DNA of 64,000 nt from Chloroflexota bacterium (lineage in GTDB: Bacteria > Chloroflexota > Dehalococcoidia > FW602-bin16): contig SCTZ01000043.1 of NCBI GenBank assembly GCA_004297765.1, positions 1 to 64,000 of the forward strand, in the 5' to 3' direction. The translations under genes and the position numbers were made by a program. Numbering within the stretch: position 1 is the first letter of the stretch; the number at the start of each line of letters is the position of its first letter. Below are positions 26,389 to 34,600 of the stretch, piece by piece. A model generated the notes under the pieces. It saw only the letters and a list, made by a program, of their open reading frames with translations, did not search any database and was not told the DNA's origin.

Positions 26389-27516
26389 TCATGTGCCGCT
26401 CTCTTCCAACAGTCGTCGTTGCTGGTCGATGTAGCGTTGGAGGTCCTCGGGTTTTGGCAGTTCAAGCTGGTATCTGGAGACGAAAAGCCTGTTGTCCAGT
26501 CCGGCCAGGGCATACTCCACCAGAGCGCAGTTCTTGCCCGTGCACAATAGAATGCCGACAGGCGGCTGGTCGCCAGCAGTCATTTCGCGGGCGCGGAAGT
26601 AACTGACATAGGTGTTGAGTTGGCCCAGATGTTCGTGGCGGAATTCGTCAACTTTCAGTTCCACCAGCACGTGACACTTGAGCACGCGGTGGTAGAACAC
26701 GAGGTCGACGAAAAAGGACTCTTCACCAATGAGGATGCGCTTCTGTCGCGCCTCGAAGCAGAAACCGTGTCCGAGTTCCAGAAGGAATGCTTCGAGCTTC
26801 TCGAGGAGCGCTGCCTCAAGCGCTGACTCCGGGAGGACTTCCTGCGGGCGCAGTCCCAGGAACTCGAACACGTATGGATCGCGGATGGCGAGATTCGGCT
26901 CGGACTGTTCCGCGCCAGCCAGCGTCAGCTTCGCCAGTGCGGTCTTGTCCCTGGACAGTCCCGAGCGCTCGAAGTAGAGACTTGCTATCTGGCGCTTGAG
27001 CTCGCGCACCGACCAGCCGCCTTTGACGCACTCAACCTCGTAGAAGGCACGCTTAAGGGGATCGTCTATTTCGAGCAGTAGCTCGATGTGGCTGTAAGAG
27101 AGTCGCTCTAGAATGAGGTCGGCGGACAGTGGCCACGGTGTTGCCATTATCTCCACTCCCGATTGTGGCAACGCCGTCGCCACAATTGGCTTCCTGACGT
27201 CGGTGGGGAGTAGCCCAGAGTAGGAGGCAGGCAGCGCTGTCTGGATATGCGGATACAGCCGGTATAAGTCGCGGTAACGGTAGAGCCGGCTGCGGTTGCA
27301 GTTGGGGACACGGAGTTCGCCCAGGCGCTTTTCGAGTTGCTCGAACAACCGGGCGCCATAGTCGGCGCGGTCCTGACCTTGAAGTTCGTATTCGTGGATG
27401 TAGGCGCCGATCAGCCAGTTGCGGCAGGTCAATGCAGCGTTAACTGCCTTGATGGCGGCTCGATGCGTACACCGGTGGATTTCCGCGATCGTCTCGACCA
27501 GCGCCTCGAAGTTCAT
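26389..27516 (-). CDS. DUF1016/YhcG-type PD-(D/E)XK nuclease domain protein
   Basis: A 375-aa protein. The N-terminal DUF1016 part includes YGARLFEQLEKRLGELRVPN and FYEVECVKGGWSVRELKRQI. The C-terminal PD-(D/E)XK nuclease has FFVDLVFYHRVLKCHVLVELKV, where Asp and Glu-x-Lys are the catalytic residues. This family occurs in genomic islands and restriction/defence neighbourhoods; a target is not established. Its ATG overlaps the stop of a 37-codon ORF. A truncated second copy lies at about 27985-28280. Confidence 0.88.
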   Translation of the reverse strand: MNFEALVETIAEIHRCTHRAAIKAVNAALTCRNWLIGAYIHEYELQGQDRADYGARLFEQLEKRLGELRVPNCNRSRLYRYRDLYRLYPHIQTALPASYSGLLPTDVRKPIVATALPQSGVEIMATPWPLSADLILERLSYSHIELLLEIDDPLKRAFYEVECVKGGWSVRELKRQIASLYFERSGLSRDKTALAKLTLAGAEQSEPNLAIRDPYVFEFLGLRPQEVLPESALEAALLEKLEAFLLELGHGFCFEARQKRILIGEESFFVDLVFYHRVLKCHVLVELKVDEFRHEHLGQLNTYVSYFRAREMTAGDQPPVGILLCTGKNCALVEYALAGLDNRLFVSRYQLELPKPEDLQRYIDQQRRLLEESGT

Positions 27517-27626
27517 CCTACGCCCTTTCCGAGTAATTCACGAATGGCTCCCCTGATCTCGACGATCCTGTGCTCCTGGGCGAGAGCATACGCCACACTC
27601 GATTGTTCCGACGCTTCAACGACCAT
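27513..27626 (-). CDS. Possible 37-aa leader/partner ORF upstream of the DUF1016 gene
   Basis: The frame MVVEASEQSSVAYALAQEHR... ends in TGA that overlaps the ATG of the DUF1016 gene (GGATGA). It sits between a good promoter (27683-27711) and that gene, so it is transcribed first and probably translated in coupling. The peptide is short and acidic-basic mixed, with no recognised domain. Confidence 0.45.
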   Translation of the reverse strand: MVVEASEQSSVAYALAQEHRIVEIRGAIRELLGKGVG

Positions 27627-27682
27627 CGTCCATTTGGTTGACTATCTGCCTTCTCCGGAGGGGCAATGAAACTCGCGAGCGA

Positions 27683-27711
27683 GATATAACACGGATACAG
27701 CGGAGAGTCAA
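27683..27711 (-). promoter_or_regulatory. Sigma-70-type promoter for the 37-aa ORF and DUF1016 gene
   Basis: On the minus strand TTGACT (27711-27706) is followed after exactly 17 bases by TATATC (27688-27683). This is a near-consensus housekeeping promoter about 57 bp before the small ORF start. Confidence 0.6.
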
Positions 27712-27739
27712 GCGTGACTTCTATGACGCAATTGAACCT

Positions 27740-27946
27740 CTACCGTGTTTCTCGATCTTCGCGAATCAGATCGACAAGTGAGAAACCCAGCGGACCGATT
27801 CTCTTGCGCAGCTTGTTCGTTCTCTCGTTGAGAGCACGCCGCCGTTCCAGTTCCTCCGCGGTTGGCGGCCGGGACGGAGGGATAATGATCTTCGGCAGAT
27901 GTTCCAGCATGGCTTTGGCAGGCTTGGCTTCCTTTTTGCGCTCTAT
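27740..27946 (-). CDS. Small conserved antitoxin-like protein with ATA start
   Basis: The frame reads HLPKIIIPPSRPPTAEELERRRALNERTNKLRKRIGPLGFSLVDLIREDRETR. Short proteins ending with a Glu/Arg-rich helix, IGP and DLIRE(D) are common and are often antitoxin candidates. AGGAGG stands 6 bases before an ATA codon (27946) where ATG would be expected; the next ATG is at 27910 and would remove 12 residues. The gene may be silenced or initiate inefficiently. Confidence 0.45.
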   Translation of the reverse strand: MERKKEAKPAKAMLEHLPKIIIPPSRPPTAEELERRRALNERTNKLRKRIGPLGFSLVDLIREDRETR

Positions 27947-27984
27947 GAGATTCCTCCTCCCCCTCCAATATACAGCGTCCGACC

Positions 27985-28280
27985 GGGTTTTCCCACATGC
28001 TTCGAACTTTGCGAGCAGCGCTGCCTCAAGCCCTGATTCCGGGGAGGATTTCCTGCGGGCGCAGTCCCAGGAACTCGTACACGTAGGGATCGCGGATGGC
28101 GAGATTCGGCTCGGACTGCTCCGCGCCAACCTGGGCCAGCTTCGCCAGTGCCATTTTGTCGCTGGACAGTCTGGAGCGCTCGACGTAGAGACCTGCTATC
28201 TGGCACTCGACCTTGTAGGAGGAGCGCCTGAGGGGATCGTCCATTTCGAGCAGCAGCCGGATGTGGCTGTATGCTCATCT
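27985..28280 (-). pseudogene. Truncated second copy of the DUF1016 gene
   Basis: The minus strand reads YSHIRLLLEMDDPLRRSSYKVEC, then IAGLYVERSRLSSDKMALAKL and EPNLAIRDPYVYEFLGLRPQE, matching residues ~150-230 of the intact DUF1016 protein with a 12-residue internal deletion. The frame changes before SGLEAALLAKFEA and the nuclease domain is absent. DNA identity to 26845-26990 is high by eye. The antitoxin-like frame follows. Confidence 0.75.
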
Positions 28281-28344
28281 CTACACAAGAGCCTGCGAGG
28301 GGCGTAGCTCGTCTCCTCGCCTAATCTTACACCCTCTCGTCCCC

Positions 28345-28374
28345 TTGACAGCATCGGTCCACCCATGCTACGAT
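28345..28374 (+). promoter_or_regulatory. Sigma-70-type promoter of the candidate RNA
   Basis: TTGACA at 28345-28350 and TACGAT at 28369-28374 are separated by 18 bases. No + strand gene starts for nearly 380 bp, so the promoter would make an untranslated transcript beginning near 28381. Confidence 0.6.
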
Positions 28375-28380
28375 CTTGCT

Positions 28381-28599
28381 GTCAACCGTATATGCGATCT
28401 TTCCTCTGGTTCCGAGAGACACGCCGCACGGCGCCGGGATTGGGCGTCGAATTTCGGACGTGAGCGGGGCCTTCGCTGAGCGCAATACGCTCAAAGACGT
28501 TCGGGGAAGCGCTGATCCCAGGCCTGCAATGTGGCCACCTCGGCCTGGGGGAGCTACTGGTGAAACCGACCCGCATGATGGGGTCGGTTTTCTTTTTTG
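28381..28599 (+). ncRNA. Candidate structured small RNA or riboswitch-type leader (~220 nt)
   Basis: The segment lies between a consensus-like promoter and a strong intrinsic terminator and has no convincing ORF. Self-complementary stretches include GAGCG-CAATA-CGCTC (about 28477-28491), CCCAGGCC with GGCCTGGG (about 28518-28551), and ACGCC/GGCGT around 28421-28452. I looked for and did not find the conserved motifs of SRP RNA, tmRNA, RNase P or common riboswitches. It could be an independent small RNA, or an attenuated leader of the propeller gene starting at 28753. Confidence 0.45.
28563..28599 (+). terminator. Intrinsic terminator
   Basis: AAACCGACCC (28563-28572) pairs perfectly with GGGTCGGTTT (28581-28590) around an 8-base loop, followed by TCTTTTTTG. 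There is no + strand protein gene upstream to terminate, which points to the candidate RNA. Confidence 0.85.
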
Positions 28600-28752
28600 T
28601 GCGCTGATATCGTGATGTTCCGCTCGTATGGCAGGTGTAGCTTGTCGTAAGCGGCCAGGCGGAGCCGGTAGGGGGACTTTGGGACCAAGCGTGGTAACAA
28701 AATGCCTGCCTGAATTGATCCGCCGAACATGTGAGAGCACTGGAGGGTAGCC

Positions 28753-31281
28753 ATGAAGAGTCCTCGATCGATTGTCGCGGTGGCTATGGCGCTGGGCTTG
28801 CTCGCCGCACTTCTCGTCGGCGTAATGCCTGGCGGGGCGGCTTTCCCAGGCACGAACGGCAAGATTGCCTTCGATTCGACTCGTGACGCCAAGTATGAGA
28901 TCTACACGATGAACGTCGACGGCAGTGGGCTGACCAGATTGACAAACAACACAGACAGAGAATGGCTTCCAGATTGGTCGCCCGACGGCCGGAAGATCGC
29001 CTTTCATTCAAACCGTGACGGCAACTGGAATATCTACGTAATCAACGCCGATGGCACCGAGCTAACCAGGCTGACAACCGACGCCGCGGGAGACTATAAT
29101 GCAGCATGGTCGCCCGATGGGCAGAAGATTGCCTTTCTCTCCACGCGTGACGGCAATGGTGAGATCTACGTTATGAACGCGGACGGGACCGCACAAACGA
29201 GGCTGACCAATAACAATGCTTCGGACAATCTTCCCTCCTGGTCGCCTGATGGTCAGAAAATCGTCTTCAATTCGAACCGTGACAGCAATACCTACATCTA
29301 TCAGATCTATGTCATGAATGCCGACGGCAGTGCGCAGACCAGGCTGACCAACAACAGTGTATCGGACAGTTGGCCCGCCTGGTCGCCCGATGGCAAGAAG
29401 ATCGCTTTTGAGTCAGACCGCGACGGCAACAGCGAGATCTACGTAATGAATGCCGACGGCAGCGGCCAAACCAGGCTGACCAACAACAGCGCCATGGACT
29501 ACAGCGCGGCCTGGTCGCCCGATAGCCAGAAGATCGCCTTCACCTCAACGCGTGACGGCAGCTGGGACATCTACGTCATGAACGCCGACGGCAGTGCGCA
29601 GACCAGGCTGACCACCAGCGGCGCGGGCTACCCGGATTGGTCACCCGACGGCCAGAAGATCGTGTTTGACACGGATCGCGACGACGCGAGTGACATTTAC
29701 GTAATGAATCCCGACGGCGGTAGCCTGACCAGGTTGACTGCCGATAGTGCGCGGAACATATGGCCGGTCTGGTCTCCCGATGGCCGGAAGATCGCATTCT
29801 CCTCGACTCGTGATGGCAACCAGGAGATCTACGTGATGAACGCCGACGGGAGTGCCCAGACCAGGCTGACCAACAACGACGCCTCTGACGGGGGACCATC
29901 CTGGTCGCCCGATGGCCAGAAGATCGTCTTTAACTCGTACCGCGACGGCAACGCTGAGATCTACATGATGAACGCTGATGGCAGCGCCCAGACCAGGTTG
30001 ACCAACAACAGCTCATCGGATGTTACCCCGGCTTGGTCGCCTGACGGTAGGAAGATCGCCTTCATGTCATCACTTGATGGCCGCTTCTATGATATCTATG
30101 TCATGAATGCCGACGGTAGCATGCAGACCAGGCTGACAAACAATAGCGGCGCGACGAACCAGAATCCGAGTTGGTCGCCCGACGGCAGTAGGATCGCCTT
30201 CATGTCAACGCGTGACGGCAGCCGCCCTGGTATCTACGTGATGAACGCTGACGGCAGCGGACCGACCAGATTGAGCAGCAGCAGCGCCTACGACTTCGTC
30301 CCGCGCTGGTCGCCGGATGGACAGAAGATCGTGTTTGCTTCAAGTCGCGACGGCAACTACGAGATCTACGTAATGAACGCGGATGGGAGCGGACAAACCA
30401 GGCTTACCAACTACAGCGGTGACGACCTGAGACCCGACTGGCAACCGATTCCCATCCCAACCTCCACGCCTACCGTTACTCGAACTCCCACTCCAATACC
30501 AACCGTCACACCGACCAGAACGCCGACAGTCGTGCCTACGGCGACGCGTACGCCGACGCCAACGCCGGCACCCGCCGTGGCCATCCGAAACGTACACGCC
30601 TCGCCCAATCCCTTCAACCCGCAGCGGTCCGGGACAAACCTGAGCTTCGATCTCACCGCTCCTTGCGGCAACACCCTGGCCGCCATCTTCGACATGAACG
30701 GCGGCGGCGTCCTGAAGTACTGGACTCTGGGCGCACGATCGGCAGGCACTCAGAACATTTTGTGGGATGGCAGGAACTCGGGGGGCGCTGTCCTGGGTGA
30801 GGGCATGTATGCCTTCTTTGCCGTCTGCCTGGATGGGGGAGGCAACGCCATAGCGGTTGGCTCCGACCTGGTCAATATCAGCCCGATCATCACCAACATG
30901 ACGGTCAATCCGAAGCCGTACTATCCGCAGTCCGGGAACGCCAGCCTGGGCTTCAACCTGTCCGTGGGGAGTTGGGCGTTCGCCACCGCGGTGATCCTCA
31001 ACGCGCAGGGGGCGCAGATCAAGGTGTTCCCCTGGGCGGTCAGTCCGTCCGGGGCGGTGAGCTACACCTGGGACGGCAAGGACGGCGGAGGGAACGTGGT
31101 GCCGAACGGGCGCTACACCTATATAGTTGCGGCGGTGGACCCGAGCAGTATGAGCCAGATGCACGTAGGGGCCGTGCTGTTCGACGCGGGCTCGCCGCTA
31201 AGCGCGGGGGCCGCGCAGGAAGAGCCGTGGGCTCGGGAGGCGATGGGGCAGCTACGCAGGATGAGCGGTGGTGCGCCGTAG
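28753..31281 (+). CDS. Secreted PD40 (TolB-like) beta-propeller protein with FlgD-like C-terminus
   Basis: An 842-aa protein with a signal peptide ending near Gly-Gly-Ala-Ala (residue 30). Residues ~33-563 hold 12 repeats of ~43 aa of the type WSPDGQKIAFxSxRDGNxEIYVMNADGSxxTRLT (PD40/TolB), enough for two six-bladed propellers. A Pro/Thr-rich linker (565-610) follows, then two FlgD-like Ig modules (NPFNP..., WDGRNSGG; later WDGKDGGG). The C-terminal ~230 residues are nearly the same as in the next protein. An extracellular or surface-displayed binding role is inferred; no catalytic motif is seen. Confidence 0.85.
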   Translation: MKSPRSIVAVAMALGLLAALLVGVMPGGAAFPGTNGKIAFDSTRDAKYEIYTMNVDGSGLTRLTNNTDREWLPDWSPDGRKIAFHSNRDGNWNIYVINADGTELTRLTTDAAGDYNAAWSPDGQKIAFLSTRDGNGEIYVMNADGTAQTRLTNNNASDNLPSWSPDGQKIVFNSNRDSNTYIYQIYVMNADGSAQTRLTNNSVSDSWPAWSPDGKKIAFESDRDGNSEIYVMNADGSGQTRLTNNSAMDYSAAWSPDSQKIAFTSTRDGSWDIYVMNADGSAQTRLTTSGAGYPDWSPDGQKIVFDTDRDDASDIYVMNPDGGSLTRLTADSARNIWPVWSPDGRKIAFSSTRDGNQEIYVMNADGSAQTRLTNNDASDGGPSWSPDGQKIVFNSYRDGNAEIYMMNADGSAQTRLTNNSSSDVTPAWSPDGRKIAFMSSLDGRFYDIYVMNADGSMQTRLTNNSGATNQNPSWSPDGSRIAFMSTRDGSRPGIYVMNADGSGPTRLSSSSAYDFVPRWSPDGQKIVFASSRDGNYEIYVMNADGSGQTRLTNYSGDDLRPDWQPIPIPTSTPTVTRTPTPIPTVTPTRTPTVVPTATRTPTPTPAPAVAIRNVHASPNPFNPQRSGTNLSFDLTAPCGNTLAAIFDMNGGGVLKYWTLGARSAGTQNILWDGRNSGGAVLGEGMYAFFAVCLDGGGNAIAVGSDLVNISPIITNMTVNPKPYYPQSGNASLGFNLSVGSWAFATAVILNAQGAQIKVFPWAVSPSGAVSYTWDGKDGGGNVVPNGRYTYIVAAVDPSSMSQMHVGAVLFDAGSPLSAGAAQEEPWAREAMGQLRRMSGGAP

Positions 31282-31289
31282 GCTGCGAC

Positions 31290-31420
31290 CTCGTTGCCGT
31301 TGGTGGATCGGCATTGCGAGTGGCCGCCGTCTGAACCGCAGATTACACAGATTATCGGATTTCGCAGATTGGGATTCGACGGAGTCCGTGCCCCATCAGC
31401 GGAATCCTTGAATCAGCGTA
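31290..31420. repeat. 3' flank repeat, copy 1
   Basis: GCATTGCGAGTGGCCG, TCTGAACCGC, ACACAGAT, CGCAGATTGGGAT and CATCAGCGGAATCC occur here and, in the same order, at about 37650-37760 after the next propeller gene. The rest of the 31282-31626 gap holds no gene that I can support. Confidence 0.6.
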
Positions 31421-31626
31421 CTCTGTGGTTCAGACAGTCCAGAGGAGGGGCGTCCAACGGCTTCGGGATGTCGCAAACTCGGCGCTCATAGGTCGCCGCA
31501 ACCACATGATGCAGGCTGTCTGTATGCCATCAACGTGTTTGAGACCATGCTCGGCTGAGCCGTATTGGTCGCTTCTGATAGGTCGTGACGAGGACCACGG
31601 CCCGAGATCGACGTGAGGTGCGTAAC

Positions 31627-34600
31627 ATGATGTCCAGGCGACTGCACAGCTTCTTAGCGCTGCCATTCCTGCTCGCGATCGTATTCTCATTGTTGCCCGG
31701 CGCGATCTGGACGCAGGCCGCTCCGCAGAAGGTGCCCACGTACGACCGGCAGAAGATCGGCACCGCCCTGAAGAGCTCTCCCCTCATTTTCATCGAGAAC
31801 GTGGGACAGCTCGACCCTGCCGCCCGCTTTCAAGTGCGTGGCGGCAACGCCACGATGTTCTTGAGCGAGGATGCTATCTGGCTCAGCCTTGTCGAGCCAC
31901 GCAAGACGGACGGGGCTGCTGCCCGAGTTCCCGGTCAGATGAACAGACCGGATGGACCGGAAGGCGACAGTCCGCGTCGCGGGGTCAACGTCCGGTTGAG
32001 CTACACGGGCGCCAACCCGCACCCTGTCATAGAACCCTTCGATCGCCTGGATACCCACGTCTCGTACTTTATCGGCTCCGATTCGAGCAAATGGCACCCG
32101 GACGTGCCCGTGTGGGGCGGAGTACGCTACCGGGAGCTCTATCCGGGGATCGACCTGGAGGTGACCAGCGAGGGTGGACAACTGATGCAGCGCATGGTGG
32201 CCCGTGCTGGAGCCGATCCAAGCACGGTACGCCTGCACGTGGAGGGGGCGGATGATCTGACCGTCGATGCCACCCGCCTGGCGGTGACCACGTCCGTGGG
32301 CACGTTCACCCTGCCGCTACTGAAGCTGGAGACGGCCCCAGCTGTCCTATCTCAGGCGCCGACAGTGGCTCGGCGCGCCTCCTTCAGCGAAGTCGTCAGG
32401 CCGTTCGTGGCGGCGGCAGCGGGATCGTCTATCCAGGTGACCGCCGACATGTCGCCCACGAGCGGTTCCGGGCTCCTCTACGCAACCTTCCTGGGCGGTG
32501 GCATGTGGGATTACGGGGACGGGATCGCGGTGGACGGGAGCGGCAACGCCTACGTCACGGGGGCAACCTGGTCCTCAGACTTCCCCGCGACGGCGGGCGC
32601 CTACGATGCCAGCTACAATAGCTACGATGACGCCTTTGTGGCCAAGCTGAACACGGCAAGCAGCGGGCTCGTCTACGCCACCTTCCTAGGCGGTGGCTAT
32701 TCCGACTACGGGCACGGGATCGCGGTGGACGGGAGCGGCAACGCCTACGTCGCGGGACACACCCAGTCCTCAGACTTCCCCAGGACGGCGGGCGCCTACG
32801 ATACCAGCTACAATGGCTATAGCTATCCTGACGCCTTTGTGGTCAAGCTCAACGCGGGAGGCAGCGGGCTCCTCTACGCTACCTTCCTGGGCGGTGGCAG
32901 TGACGATCGGGTCCACGGCATCGCGGTGGACGGGAGCGGCAATACCTATGTGACCGGATGGACCGGCTCCTCAGACTTCCCCGCGACGGCGGGCGCCTAC
33001 GATACCAGCTTCAGTGGCCCTTATGACGCCTTTGTGGTCAAGCTCAACGCGGGAGGCAGCGGGCTCCTCTACGCTACCTTTCTGGGCGGTGGCAGCGCGG
33101 ATGGCGGGAACGGGATCGCGATGGACGGGAGCGGCAACGCCTACGTCACGGGATTAACCTGGTCCTCAGACTTCCCCGCGACGGCGGGCGCCTACGATAC
33201 CAGCTACGATGGCTACGATGACGCCTTTGTGGCCAAGCTGAACACGGCAGGCAGCGGGCTCGTCTACGCCACCTTCCTGGGCGGTAGCGGTGAGGATCGC
33301 GGGCACGGGATCGCGGTGGACGGGAACGGTAACGCCTACGTCACGGGATACACCTACTCCTCGAACTTCCCCACGACAGCGGGCGCCTACGATACCAGCT
33401 TCAATGGCGGCATTGATGACGCCTTTGTGGTCAAGCTCAACGCGGGAGGCAGCGGGCTCCTCTACGCTACCTTCCTGGGCGGTGACGGTGGAGAATCCGG
33501 GAATGGGATCGCGGTGGACGGCGGCGGCAACGCCCACGTCACGGGAGAAACGTGGTCCTCAAACTTCCCCACGACGGCGGGCGCCTACGATACCAGCTTC
33601 GATGGCGGCTATGATGCCTTTGTGGTCAAGCTCAACGCCGGAGGCAGCGGGCTGCTCTACGCCACCTTCCTGGGCGGTACCAGTCGGGATCGCGGGTACG
33701 GTATCGCGGTGGACGGGAGCGGCAACGCTTACCTCACGGGAAGTACCGAGTCCTCGGACTTCCCCACGACGGCGGGCGCATACGATACCAGCTACAACGG
33801 TAATTGGGACGCCTTTGTGATCAAGCTAGCAATCACACCAACGCCGACCAGTCTTCCCGACCTGATGATCGAATCGATCGGCGATCCACCAACATCGGCG
33901 GCTGTCGGCGGCAGCTTCACCGTCGAGGATTGGACCAGGAACTACGGGACCGCCCCAGCAGGAGCCACGGCCACCCGCTACTACCTCTCCCTCGACCAGG
34001 AATGGGGGACTGATGACATCCTGCTGACGGGGAGCAGATCGGTGCCTGCTCTGGGAGCGGCGGAATCATCATCGGGCACTGCGACAGTTACGGTGTCAAC
34101 AGGTACGCCTTCCGGTACCTACCATCTGATCGCCTGCGCCGACGACCTGAAGGTCGTTGCCGAGAGCAACGAGACCAACAACTGCCGGTCCTCAGCGGGA
34201 TCGATGGCGGTGGCTGATTCCACGCCGACAGCGACTGTTACCATGACGCCGACGCCTACTCTGACCAGCACACCGACGTCCACCGCGACCGCGACCGGCA
34301 CGTCGACGCCTACCGCCACGATAACCCCCAACCGCACGCCGACGCCGACGTGGCCCGGCTATGCCACACCTACGCCTACTTGGTGGGGCTATACCACGAC
34401 GACACCAACCCCGGTTCTGACAAACGATGACTTCAGCAACGCGGTCGTGATTTCCTCGCTTCCGTACTATGGTCAGCAGCGCATCGATGGAGCGACGACC
34501 GCTGCGGATGATCCGGCTTTGAGTTGCAGTTGGGGACAGAAGTACGCCTCGGTCTGGTACAGCCTGACTGCCGCGAGCAACACCACGCTGACCTTCTCCA

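Noticed and set aside
28381-28599. SRP RNA, tmRNA, RNase P or cobalamin riboswitch
   Set aside because: The conserved motifs of these families (for example GGAAGGAAGCAGCC of SRP RNA) are not present, so only a generic RNA call is made.
28953-30440. Regular ~129-bp periodicity as a CRISPR or satellite array
   Set aside because: The period is that of 43-aa PD40 protein repeats, in frame and with codon-level variation; there are no spacers.
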